In this document: positions 15,361 to 23,439 of the stretch, piece after piece | Position numbering within the stretch: position 1 is the first letter of the stretch | How the letters are laid out: each line of letters opens with the position of its first letter | Position numbers and translations under genes: made by a program | DNA from: CAYRQP01 sp964426545 | Lineage (GTDB): Bacteria > Fermentibacterota > Fermentibacteria > Fermentibacterales > JCC-6 | Assembly (NCBI GenBank): GCA_964426545.1 | Contig: CAYRQP010000010.1 | Span: 1-64,000, forward strand | DNA length: 64,000 bases | Direction of reading: 5' to 3' | Notes under the pieces: generated by a model | The model's input: only the letters and a program-made list of their open reading frames with translations | Database searches by the model: none | Told to the model about the DNA's origin: nothing

Positions 15361-16301
15361 TGCCGTCAATGAAGCCAACGAAGGAAGGTTATGTGGAAGG
15401 CATACTCCAGGCAGGCCGGGAGAATGACAGAGTAGTTGTAATAGAGGGGGATGTATCCCGTTCGACCGGTGGTGCTTCATTCGGGGAAGAATTTCCTGAC
15501 AGATTTTTCAATCTTGGAATCAGTGAACAGGATATGCTTGGGGAAGCAGCGGGTTTTGCACTTGCGGGATTCATACCTTTTGTGAGTACCTATGCAGTCT
15601 TTGTTGCGGGAAGAGCCTGGGATCAGATCCGGACAGGTATCTGCTATATGGACCTTCCGGTCAAGATTGGCGGAGCTCACAGCGGAATAAGTGTTGGTCC
15701 CGACGGAGCCACACATCAGGCTCTCGAAGATATTGCTATTATGCGTGTGCTTCCAAACATGAAAGTACTTGTTCCCGCAGATGCCAATCAAACCAGGGCA
15801 GCGGTTTTAACATCTCTGAAAACGAATTCACCGGTTTACATCCGTTTTGGAAGAAATCCCGTTCCGCAGATATATCCGGTTGAAACCCGTGTTGAGATAG
15901 GAAAGGGGCATCTTCTCGCAGAGGGTAGCGATGTTTTAATAGTTGCCTGCGGTGCAATGGTATCATCAGCACTTGCAGCTACCGTAACTCTGAAAGAGAA
16001 AGGGATAACGGTAGGTGTCATAGATATGGTTTCAGTTAAGCCGCTCGATGCAGACCTGCTCATTACGCATGCGCGGAAAACCAGAGCAGTCATTGTAGCA
16101 GAAGATCATCAGATGGCAGGGGGGCTGTTTGGAGCGGTTGCAGAACTGCTTGGCAGAAATTGTCCCGTAAAGCTGGACTCCGTCTCTGTGCAGGATAGTT
16201 TTGGAACGAGCGGAACCCCTGAAAGTGTGCTTTCCAAATACGGATTAACAGCCAATATGATAGTTAGAAAAGCAATGCTATTAATGTTACGAAGACTCTA
16301 A
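15360..16301 (+). CDS. Transketolase, C-terminal subunit
   Basis: Pyrimidine-binding and C-terminal domains of the split transketolase, 313 residues. NLGISEQDMLGEAAGFALAG carries the catalytic Glu that activates ThDP, and GAHSGISVGPDGATHQALED is the typical substrate loop. The C-terminal Rossmann-like domain (SDVLIVACGAMVSSAL) follows. It could be confused with DXP synthase or pyruvate dehydrogenase beta subunits, but pairing with the N-terminal half settles the assignment. Confidence 0.93.
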   Translation: MPSMKPTKEGYVEGILQAGRENDRVVVIEGDVSRSTGGASFGEEFPDRFFNLGISEQDMLGEAAGFALAGFIPFVSTYAVFVAGRAWDQIRTGICYMDLPVKIGGAHSGISVGPDGATHQALEDIAIMRVLPNMKVLVPADANQTRAAVLTSLKTNSPVYIRFGRNPVPQIYPVETRVEIGKGHLLAEGSDVLIVACGAMVSSALAATVTLKEKGITVGVIDMVSVKPLDADLLITHARKTRAVIVAEDHQMAGGLFGAVAELLGRNCPVKLDSVSVQDSFGTSGTPESVLSKYGLTANMIVRKAMLLMLRRL

Positions 16302-16332
16302 TCTCAACATCACAAATGTTTAAGAAAAATCA

Positions 16333-16361
16333 TTGACTTTTGAGTTCAGTTTCTTTAGTTT
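16333..16361 (+). promoter_or_regulatory. Possible sigma70-type promoter for serA
   Basis: TTGACT (16333-16338), a 17-base spacer and TAGTTT (16356-16361) lie about 60 bases upstream of serA in an AT-rich intergenic region. The -35 is good and the -10 is weak. A second candidate is TTTGCA with TATAAC further down. Confidence 0.33.
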
Positions 16362-16420
16362 GCATGTTAATATACATACTTATAACGATGCCCTAGACAA
16401 TTAGAAAACAAGGAGGAAAA

Positions 16421-17332
16421 ATGGCAAAGATTCTCATTTGTGACCCGGTTGCCGAAGACGCTCTCGAAGCGATTCGCGCCGGAGGACACGAAGTAATTGA
16501 AAAAACAGGGATGACCCCTGAGGAGTTGCTCGAAGTGGTAGGCGATTACGACGGAATGGTAGTCAGAAGTGCTACGAAGGCAAGAAGGAACATCATTGAA
16601 AAAGGTGTAACCGGAAATCTTAGACTCATTGTACGCGGCGGCGTGGGACTCGATAACATCGACCTCAAAGCTGCTGCAGAATTGGGTGTCGAAGTCAAGA
16701 ATACCCCGTCTGCCAGTTCTGTTGCTGTTGCTGAGCTTGCAATGGCGCACATGCTTGCCTGCAGCCGCTTTCTCGGACCCGCCAACTGCACTATGAAGAA
16801 AGGCGAATGGAATAAGAAGGCATACGGCAAGGGTAAGGAACTTTGGAAGTCCACTCTCGGTCTTATCGGCTTTGGTAGAATTTCGCAGGAGGTTGCCAAG
16901 AGGGCAAAGGCATTCGATATGGATGTCATCTACTTCGACCCTTATGTCGACTGCTGTTGCGGGGCAGGAAAGAAGGTTGATCTAGATACTCTCATCAGAG
17001 AATCAGACTTCATCAGTCTTCATATTCCTCACAATGACGAAACCCACCATCTGCTCGATGCTCCACAGTTCGAAGCAATGAAGGACGGTGTTGTAATTGT
17101 GAACTGTGCAAGGGGCGGAACTATTAACGAAGCAGCTCTTCTCGAAGCAATGAAATCCGGAAAAGTGTTTGCAGCCGGGGTGGATGTTTACGAAGAAGAA
17201 CCTGCAAAGGGAAATGCCCTTGCTGAGTACATTGGTACTGTTGCAACCCCCCACATTGGAGCGGGATCAGTTGCAGCAAAGAAGCGTGTCGGTTCTGAAG
17301 TGGCACGCGAAATAAACGAATTCTTTGAATAG
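16421..17332 (+). CDS. serA: D-3-phosphoglycerate dehydrogenase, short form
   Basis: NAD-dependent first step of serine synthesis. The 2-hydroxyacid dehydrogenase pattern is clear: VRGGVGLDNIDLKAAAELGV, the NAD loop GLIGFGRISQEVAKRAKAF, the catalytic Arg in NCARGGTINEAALL, the Glu in GVDVYEEEPA and the catalytic His in TPHIGAGS. At 303 residues it lacks the C-terminal ACT or ASB regulatory domains, so it is the short type. The insert DCCCGAGKK with three consecutive cysteines, after the DPYV segment, is unusual. GGAGG precedes the ATG at good spacing. Confidence 0.88.
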   Translation: MAKILICDPVAEDALEAIRAGGHEVIEKTGMTPEELLEVVGDYDGMVVRSATKARRNIIEKGVTGNLRLIVRGGVGLDNIDLKAAAELGVEVKNTPSASSVAVAELAMAHMLACSRFLGPANCTMKKGEWNKKAYGKGKELWKSTLGLIGFGRISQEVAKRAKAFDMDVIYFDPYVDCCCGAGKKVDLDTLIRESDFISLHIPHNDETHHLLDAPQFEAMKDGVVIVNCARGGTINEAALLEAMKSGKVFAAGVDVYEEEPAKGNALAEYIGTVATPHIGAGSVAAKKRVGSEVAREINEFFE

Positions 17333-17364
17333 TAATTGATAAACCAACCATGAGAGGTGGGTTC

Positions 17365-18678
17365 ATGCGAAAGAAGTGGATAGGTATTCTTGTCGTATTG
17401 ATTATCCTGCAACTTCCCGCGTTGGCTTTTGCACAGGAGAGTACAGAAGAATCTCCTGTCGCAGAAGAGACCTTATCCACAAACACCCAGGATGATCTGG
17501 TGGATACTGCAGAGGTCATGCTCGCGAGAATTGAAGATATGCCGGCAACAGTGATAGATGCTCCCGGAATAGGTGAAGTCTATAATGTTCCCAATGATGC
17601 AGGAGACCAGTTGCATGTAGAATTTGAACCATCGGAGAATACGGAAGATATCATTTGTCATAATATTTATCGCCGTTTTGCCGGAGAAGCGGACGGATCC
17701 TGGAATCTTGTCAAGAGGATTCCAATTGGAGAACCATCCGAGTTCATTGACGGGTATGATCCCGATTTCCCGGTTATTCCGGGGATATCCTATGAATACA
17801 GGATATCCGGTGAGACATCGGAAGGGGATGAATTTTACGGACCTGCTTTTGCTTCACTCGAAGTAGCAAGAAGTGAGTGGTATCACACCGGTAAAACGAG
17901 AGTACTTATTGCAGGCGCACTTTTCATAGGGCTCATATTCTTCTATTTTGCCCGAGCCCAGCGAGGTATCGAAATGTATCTGCGACCTATTGCCGGTATA
18001 GAGGCGATCGATGAAGCAATAGGCCGTGCAACTGAAATGGGGAAGCCCATACTTTATGTTCCCGGGCTTTCGGGGATTTCAGATGTTGCGACAATAGCAA
18101 GTTTGACAATTCTCAGCCGGGTTGCCAAAAAGGTTGCAGAATATCAGACACCCCTTATGGTCCCGAACCGGGACCCAATCGTCTATACAGTTGCCGAAGA
18201 AACAGTCAAACAGGCTTATGCTGAAGCAGGAAGAGTGGATTCCTATGACCGTGATTCCGTGTTTTTCCTTACTACAAGTCAGTTTGCATTTGTAGCAGGT
18301 GTAAATGGAATTATGATGAGAGACCGTCCTGCGACGAACTTCTATCTTGGAATGTTCTGGGCCGAGTCACTCATTCTTGCTGAAACAGGTTCGCTTTCAG
18401 GTGCCATACAGATTGCAGGTACGGATGCTGTTACACAACTTCCGTTCTTTATCACTACTTGCGACTATACACTTATCGGAGAAGAGCTGTATGCAGCGAG
18501 TGCTTATCTCGGGCACGAGCCTAAACAGATAGGTGCAGTAAAAGGACAGGATGCCTGTAAAGCAATAATAATGGGCTTCGTTACACTTGCTTTTCTACTT
18601 GGAATAGTTGATTTAATAGCAAAGACAAACGCTCTGGAGTGGGTATGCAACATTGTTACAATGCCCATAGTGGATTAA
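17365..18678 (+). CDS. DUF6754-type membrane protein with FN3-like domain (copy 1)
   Basis: About 437 residues starting at the ATG at 17365 (GAGGTGG precedes it; an ATG 15 bases upstream is in frame but less well placed). Signal peptide (1-24, ending ALAFAQ), acidic linker, a fibronectin-III-like domain (about 70-168, VPNDAGD to YEYRISG), a membrane helix at about 178-197, then a conserved domain beginning YLRPIAGIEAIDEAIGRATE and ending in a second hydrophobic helix. The conserved domain is, as I recall, DUF6754, of unknown function. It leads a four-gene run of membrane proteins and has a close paralog at 21780. The two copies are near-identical in stretches such as GSLSGAIQIAGTDAVTQLPF. Confidence 0.8.
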   Translation: MRKKWIGILVVLIILQLPALAFAQESTEESPVAEETLSTNTQDDLVDTAEVMLARIEDMPATVIDAPGIGEVYNVPNDAGDQLHVEFEPSENTEDIICHNIYRRFAGEADGSWNLVKRIPIGEPSEFIDGYDPDFPVIPGISYEYRISGETSEGDEFYGPAFASLEVARSEWYHTGKTRVLIAGALFIGLIFFYFARAQRGIEMYLRPIAGIEAIDEAIGRATEMGKPILYVPGLSGISDVATIASLTILSRVAKKVAEYQTPLMVPNRDPIVYTVAEETVKQAYAEAGRVDSYDRDSVFFLTTSQFAFVAGVNGIMMRDRPATNFYLGMFWAESLILAETGSLSGAIQIAGTDAVTQLPFFITTCDYTLIGEELYAASAYLGHEPKQIGAVKGQDACKAIIMGFVTLAFLLGIVDLIAKTNALEWVCNIVTMPIVD

Positions 18679-18700
18679 CCCACCGAAAGGAGGATGGACA

Positions 18701-19348
18701 GTGAAAAGAACTGTTCCGCTTATGATAGTGATGGTGGGCGGAATACTGATGATGATTCAGTATTTTATTCCACATCAATATTCTCAAACTCTCTTTGACT
18801 ACTACACAACATGGACACCGATTGTGGGAGCATTTGCTCTTGTGCTTGGTGTGGGGAGTCTTACGAGAGTGCATTCCCACAGGATAAAGAGAAAGGCAAA
18901 GAACTGGCCATACAGTCTGGCAGTACTTATTCCTCTCTATCTGATGCCTTTATTTGCACTGCTCATACCGAAGTCGATTGGCGGTGGGATGGACAACCCC
19001 AGTGTTTTCGACTTTCTGTTTATGGGTATTCAGGTACCAATCCAGTCGACTATGTTCAGTTTGCTTGCATTCTATATAGCGAGTGCGGCATTCAGAGCAT
19101 TCAGAGCAAAATCAGCACTAGCTACAGTCTTGCTGCTTGCAGCTGTGGTAATTATGCTTGCTCAGGTACCTATTGGAGAGGTTATTTTCGGCAAGGGTCT
19201 ACAGATCATCGGTCTATGGATACTCCGTTATCCAAACCTTGCGGCAAAAAGAGCGATTATGCTTGGAGTGGGTTTTGGAATGTTAGCCACAAACCTTAAA
19301 ATAATTTTTGGCGTCGAGCGCAACTGGCTCGGCGGAACAGGAGGGTAG
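18701..19348 (+). CDS. Polytopic membrane protein of DUF6754 module
   Basis: 215 residues with about six predicted membrane helices, starting at GTG 18701 behind AAAGGAGGA. Positively charged loops (HSHRIKRKAK) and a glycine-rich loop (KSIGGGMDNPSVFDF) separate the helices. I do not recognise a named family. Its gene is wedged between the DUF6754 gene and another membrane-anchored protein with strong ribosome-binding sites and minimal spacing, so it is probably a subunit of the same complex. Confidence 0.75.
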   Translation: MKRTVPLMIVMVGGILMMIQYFIPHQYSQTLFDYYTTWTPIVGAFALVLGVGSLTRVHSHRIKRKAKNWPYSLAVLIPLYLMPLFALLIPKSIGGGMDNPSVFDFLFMGIQVPIQSTMFSLLAFYIASAAFRAFRAKSALATVLLLAAVVIMLAQVPIGEVIFGKGLQIIGLWILRYPNLAAKRAIMLGVGFGMLATNLKIIFGVERNWLGGTGG

Positions 19349-19351
19349 GTG

Positions 19352-20362
19352 ATGAGTACCGTGAATAACAATGTATGGGAAATAATGTTGAATATTGACC
19401 GGCGCTGGATCTTCCTCCTGATTGGAGTAGTTGCGATAATTCCATTCCTGATTGGAATAGGAATGCCGATATCTACAACCAAAGAAGTTGAAGACATATT
19501 CTATCATGTGAATGAGCTTGGTTCCGATGATGCCATATTCATCAGTTTCGATTTCGCCCCCGGTACTCAGGCTGAGAATATGCCGATGGCTGTTGCTGTC
19601 CTGCGTCATGCATTTGCAAAGAACATTCCTGTCTTTATGACGGCGTTCTTTCCGCTCGGGCACGGTATGGCGGTAAGCGGGTTAGATCATGTAACAAACC
19701 CGGAAATAGATGGGTATTTCCAAATAGTCTCATGGGACGAATGGGCTTATATAAGAGAGACTGGGAAAACAAGCCGTTCCGACATCCTTGCTGCCTGGCG
19801 GTCAGAAGGTAATACTCTTTCCGGCAATGCCGCAGGATGGGTTTTCGAGGGCAGGGATTATGCTCTCCTGGGATTCTGTCCCATGTTCCATCTTGTGATA
19901 CTTGGCATGACGAACTCGATTGCCAATCAGTATCCGGAAGATTATCATGGGAATCCCGTTGCTGAGATGCCGATGCTCAACGAACACAAAAGTCTTCGAG
20001 AAGTAGACCTTGTCCTGACCACATCAGGATCGAGTGCCTGTGTCAGCTGGGTTGTTTACGGACGCGAGAAAATTGGACTCAATGTAGCCTTCGGTGTTAC
20101 TGCGGTCATGGCGACAGATTATTATCCCTACCTCCAGGCAGAGCAGATAATTGGTCAGATGGGCGGACTCCGTGGGGCTGCGGAATATGAAGTACTCATG
20201 GTTGAGAATGGTATTGTCGAAACAACCGGAAAGGCATTCACCGGAATGGATGTTCAGTCCGCAGCACACCTTCTGATAATACTACTCATCATTATGGGTA
20301 ATGTGGCATATTTTGCAGGCGGGTTCCATAAGAAACAACGGCTTACGAAGGGAAGGAGGTAG
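19352..20362 (+). CDS. Membrane-anchored alpha/beta protein of DUF6754 module
   Basis: About 336 residues. One N-terminal membrane helix (around 17-36) precedes a large soluble region that reads like an alpha/beta (Rossmann-like) domain: DDAIFISFDFAPGTQAENM, LRHAFAKNIPVFMTAFFP, and later ATDYYPYLQAEQIIGQMGGL. A C-terminal helix (AHLLIILLIIMGNVAYFAG) returns to the membrane. The start is the ATG at 19352, seven bases after GGAGG; a GTG three bases earlier is less likely. The function is unknown. I recall similar proteins beside DUF6754 genes in other candidate-phylum genomes, which needs checking. Confidence 0.75.
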   Translation: MSTVNNNVWEIMLNIDRRWIFLLIGVVAIIPFLIGIGMPISTTKEVEDIFYHVNELGSDDAIFISFDFAPGTQAENMPMAVAVLRHAFAKNIPVFMTAFFPLGHGMAVSGLDHVTNPEIDGYFQIVSWDEWAYIRETGKTSRSDILAAWRSEGNTLSGNAAGWVFEGRDYALLGFCPMFHLVILGMTNSIANQYPEDYHGNPVAEMPMLNEHKSLREVDLVLTTSGSSACVSWVVYGREKIGLNVAFGVTAVMATDYYPYLQAEQIIGQMGGLRGAAEYEVLMVENGIVETTGKAFTGMDVQSAAHLLIILLIIMGNVAYFAGGFHKKQRLTKGRR

Positions 20363-20365
20363 AAG

Positions 20366-20998
20366 ATGTCTTACAATGTCATACTTATCTGGGTAGGAGC
20401 GTTCTTCACTTTAGCCATCTACTCTTTCCTTTATAAAGAGAATCCGGTGTATCGTCTTGCGGAACATCTTGTTGTGGGAATTTCAGCGGGCTACGGTATT
20501 GCGATTACCTACGAAATGGTGCTGGGACCGAGGCTGATAATGCCTTTGATTGAAGGCAACAGTTGGGTTCTTCTTGTTCCGGCATTTCTCGGGCTTCTAT
20601 ACATCACCAGGTTCTTCCCGAAGATATCATGGCTTTCACGTTACCCTATTGCTTTTGTCATGGGTACAGGAATGGGTGTTGGCTTCCCACTTACAATGAA
20701 AGCAAGCGTTCTGAGACAACTTGAGGCTACCATGGTTCCATTCTACACTTCGGATATGTCCTGGGATGTGGTTGCCGGGAATCTCGTACTGATTCTCGGT
20801 ACATTGACGGCACTCATATATTTCTTCTTCTCGAAGCCGCACAAGGGTTTGTTCTTCGGGACAGGTTCCAAAATTGGTATATGGGTCATAATGATAGGGT
20901 TTGGAGCAACATTCGGCTTTACGGTCATGGGACGAATCAGTCTTCTGATCGGCCGCGTGCAGTTCCTCCTATCTGACTGGCTGCATCTGATAAAGTAG
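20366..20998 (+). CDS. Polytopic membrane protein, last gene of DUF6754 module
   Basis: 210 residues, about six hydrophobic helices, with a short basic segment (FSKPHKG) between helices five and six. GGAGG is well placed before the ATG, three bases after the previous stop. A hairpin at 21011-21040 closes the transcript. No family is recognised; the helix-rich composition and operon position suggest a membrane partner of the preceding three proteins. Confidence 0.75.
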   Translation: MSYNVILIWVGAFFTLAIYSFLYKENPVYRLAEHLVVGISAGYGIAITYEMVLGPRLIMPLIEGNSWVLLVPAFLGLLYITRFFPKISWLSRYPIAFVMGTGMGVGFPLTMKASVLRQLEATMVPFYTSDMSWDVVAGNLVLILGTLTALIYFFFSKPHKGLFFGTGSKIGIWVIMIGFGATFGFTVMGRISLLIGRVQFLLSDWLHLIK

Positions 20999-21010
20999 TT
21001 CAGAATGAAA

Positions 21011-21040
21011 GAGAGAGCACTCCGTTTGGGGTGTTCTCTC
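21011..21040 (+). terminator. Hairpin after DUF6754 module
   Basis: GAGAGAGCACTCC and GGGTGTTCTCTC form an imperfect stem of about 11-12 bp with a short loop, beginning 13 bases after the stop of the last module gene. The U tract is missing, so its strength is uncertain. Confidence 0.5.
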
Positions 21041-21067
21041 GTACTACGGTGAATGCAGTTTTGGTGC

Positions 21068-21096
21068 TTGACCTTACTCTGATAATTTCATAAATT
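21068..21096 (+). promoter_or_regulatory. Promoter of tRNA-Phe
   Basis: TTGACC (21068-21073), an exact 17-base spacer and TAAATT (21091-21096) end 12 bases before the first base of the tRNA. This matches sigma70-type spacing and puts the transcription start just upstream of the tRNA 5' end. Confidence 0.6.
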
Positions 21097-21108
21097 GCAT
21101 ATTCCCCT

Positions 21109-21184
<76 letters not shown>

Positions 21185-21203
21185 AAAAGTGCCTGGCACT
21201 TTT
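21185..21203. repeat. 19-bp palindrome after tRNA, terminator-like
   Basis: AAAAGTGCC and GGCACTTTT flank a single T and begin on the base after the tRNA CCA. On the plus strand the right arm ends in TTTT, so it can act as the tRNA terminator. On the minus strand it follows the extended reading frame of the convergent small membrane gene (which would end at 21206). Confidence 0.65.
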
Positions 21204-21280
21204 AGTTAATCATGCCCGTTGTCTTTTATTTCTTCAAGTGTTTTTTTCATCTTTCGGGCTCGTCGAGCAATGTTGTTCAT

Positions 21281-21628
21281 CTAAAATTCGATTGAATTAA
21301 GTACCCAAAACTGAAAATGCTCTACTTTCGTCTGTCTGTGAATCATCCCGATTACCTTTAGGGAAACGAGAAGGATGGCTAATTCCATCAGGAAAAGGTC
21401 AGGGACAGGAATGATGGTAATGCCGATTATGTGTCTAAGGACATCGAATACGAAAAGCAGGGCTACAACAATTAGAAATACATAATTAAACACTTTGTCT
21501 TTCCGTCTGTCCTGCTGGCCGCCTATCTTACCGATAACTACCCTTACTTTTTCTTTCTCATTCTGGTAATGCTCGAATTCCTCGAGTAGAATATCTTCCG
21601 TCACATTTCCTTCTAAACGAGGTGTCAT
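21281..21628 (-). CDS. Small two-helix membrane protein, possibly interrupted by an amber codon
   Basis: 115 residues: a charged helical N-terminus (EFEHYQNEKEKVRVVIGKIG), then two hydrophobic helices (about 50-68 and 75-92), then FQFWVLNSIEF just before TAG. After that amber codon the same frame continues for 24 codons with basic, helical content (NIARRARKMKKTLEEIK) to a TAA at 21206, right beside the tRNA terminator palindrome. The natural gene may therefore extend to 21206. The start could be the ATG at 21628 or a GTG at 21604 with AGAAGG close upstream. The function is unknown. Confidence 0.6.
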   Translation of the reverse strand: MTPRLEGNVTEDILLEEFEHYQNEKEKVRVVIGKIGGQQDRRKDKVFNYVFLIVVALLFVFDVLRHIIGITIIPVPDLFLMELAILLVSLKVIGMIHRQTKVEHFQFWVLNSIEF

Positions 21629-21779
21629 ATTGCTGTTGGTCTACTTCTTCTGTATTATAGTAATCGAATAGACAAAAAACATCTTTATCTCATAATAGAA
21701 GGACAAAAGTGAAATTACTATATTGTATTCAACTGCAATTATCAGATTCTCTGGGAAACGAACGGGGGAGTAAGCATAA

Positions 21780-22949
21780 ATGCACTATCTAATACTATTG
21801 ATGGCTACAGTAATTACACAGATGCCGGTTGAAATAAACGATATTGATGACAGACCTAACGATGCTGGAGATGGGCTTATTCTCTATCTGTCTGTTCCCG
21901 AAGACCCGACGGCAGAACTCATGTCCTGCCTGATTTTGAGACGGGAAGCCGGAGAACCGGACGGTTGCTTTGATGTTGTTTTTGCAGAAGGGTTGCCTTT
22001 GGAGGAGGAATACTTTGTTGACGGCTATGATCCGGACTATCCGGTACATCCGGGAATCCAATATGAATACAAATCGATTACTGTGACTGTGAATTCTGAC
22101 TCTCTTGCAGGACAGATCTTCTTATCTCCTGTTGTAGCCAAAGGGGAATTATACAATACGGTAGAAACTCCGACTCTGATAGCGGGACTCGTATTTATCG
22201 GAATGATCTTCTTTTATTTTCATCGGGCACAAAGGGGAGTTCAAATGTATCTCAGGCCTATAGCGGGAATAGAAGCCATCGATGAAGCTATAGGGAGAGC
22301 GACCGAGATGGGCAAACCAATCCTGTATGTTCCCGGGCTATCTTCTATATCTGATGTTGCGACAATTGCAAGTTTGACAATTCTATGCAGGGTTGCGCGG
22401 AAGATAGCGGAATATCAAACAGAGATTATCGTTCCTAATTGTGACCCGATAGTTTACACAGTTGCGTGTGAATCCGTTAAACAGGCTTATGCGGAGGCAG
22501 GGAGACCTGATGAATATGATCCGGATTCTGTCTTTTTCCTTACCACGAGCCAGTTTGCCTATGTGGCTGGAGTCAACGGAATAATGATGCGCGATAAGCC
22601 GGCTACTAACTTCTATCTCGGTATGTTCTGGGCGGAATCACTACTTCTCGCTGAAACAGGTTCACTTTCGGGGGCAATTCAGATAGCCGGAACCGATGCT
22701 GTTACGCAGCTCCCGTTCTTCATTACTACCTGCGACTATACTCTGATAGGAGAAGAACTCTATGCCGCAAGTGCATATCTTGGTCGGGAACCAAGGGAGT
22801 TCGGTGCAGTCAAAGGGCAGGATGCCTGCAAAGCTATTATTATGATCCTCATCGTCACCGGTTTCTTGTTAGGAGCACTCTATGCAATTACAGGGAATGA
22901 AAATCTGATGTTCCTGCGCGACATCATGGTAAATGAAGGAGAATTTTGA
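21780..22949 (+). CDS. DUF6754-type membrane protein with FN3-like domain (copy 2)
   Basis: 389 residues. A short signal peptide is followed by an FN3-like domain (RPNDAGD to YEYKSITV, about 25-110), a membrane helix (LIAGLVFIGMIFFYF) and the conserved domain starting YLRPIAGIEAIDEAIGRATE. Compared with the copy at 17365, the N-terminal leader and linker are shorter and diverged, whereas the membrane-proximal domain is nearly the same sequence. This points to duplication with strong constraint on the core. It lacks its own set of module partners and is instead coupled to a GNAT gene by a one-base overlap. Confidence 0.8.
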   Translation: MHYLILLMATVITQMPVEINDIDDRPNDAGDGLILYLSVPEDPTAELMSCLILRREAGEPDGCFDVVFAEGLPLEEEYFVDGYDPDYPVHPGIQYEYKSITVTVNSDSLAGQIFLSPVVAKGELYNTVETPTLIAGLVFIGMIFFYFHRAQRGVQMYLRPIAGIEAIDEAIGRATEMGKPILYVPGLSSISDVATIASLTILCRVARKIAEYQTEIIVPNCDPIVYTVACESVKQAYAEAGRPDEYDPDSVFFLTTSQFAYVAGVNGIMMRDKPATNFYLGMFWAESLLLAETGSLSGAIQIAGTDAVTQLPFFITTCDYTLIGEELYAASAYLGREPREFGAVKGQDACKAIIMILIVTGFLLGALYAITGNENLMFLRDIMVNEGEF

Positions 22950-23410
22950 TGTCAGATCTGCTTGTTCCACTGTATAAGTTAAAGGAAGTTACAGACATAG
23001 AGGGCATCTGGATAGGAAGACCGCTTCCACATCAGGCTCCGGTTGTTTTGAAATTCGTATCAGAGAATTTCGGAAGCGGTTGGAATGCAGAAGCAACTGC
23101 TGCATTTGCTTCGACACCCCCAAATATCACTGTTGCCGTTGATGAAGAAACCGGAGCAGTTGTGGGATTTTGCTGTCATAACTGCACAGCTTTGGGCTTT
23201 CTCGGACCTATTGGTGTTTCTGAGGAGGTACGCGGCAGAGGTGTCGGCAAAGCAGTTGTTCTGAAAAGTCTTCACGCCATGAAGGAATCGGGATACGGCT
23301 ACGCTGTAATTGGATATGCCGGCCCGGTGGAGTTTTTCCGGAAGTTTTGCGACGCACGAATCATAGAAGGCAGTTCGCCCGGGATATACGAGAATCCGAT
23401 AAAGAAATAG
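22949..23410 (+). CDS. GNAT-family acetyltransferase
   Basis: 153 residues with the acetyl-CoA-binding motif A as VSEEVRGRGVGKAVVLKSL, preceded by the beta-4 strand GFLGPIG and followed by GYGYAVIGYAGPVEFF. The ATG at 22949 overlaps the stop of the second DUF6754 gene; a TTG just upstream is less likely. Substrate unknown; the coupling suggests co-regulation with the DUF6754 protein. Confidence 0.8.
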   Translation: MSDLLVPLYKLKEVTDIEGIWIGRPLPHQAPVVLKFVSENFGSGWNAEATAAFASTPPNITVAVDEETGAVVGFCCHNCTALGFLGPIGVSEEVRGRGVGKAVVLKSLHAMKESGYGYAVIGYAGPVEFFRKFCDARIIEGSSPGIYENPIKK

Positions 23411-23439
23411 CTACAGTCTAATTCAGAATGTCGCACCTG

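Noticed and set aside
21281..21283. Genome-wide reassignment of TAG as a sense codon
   Set aside because: Several well-supported genes (for example frr and the 215-residue membrane gene) end in TAG, so the amber codon in the small membrane gene is a local feature.
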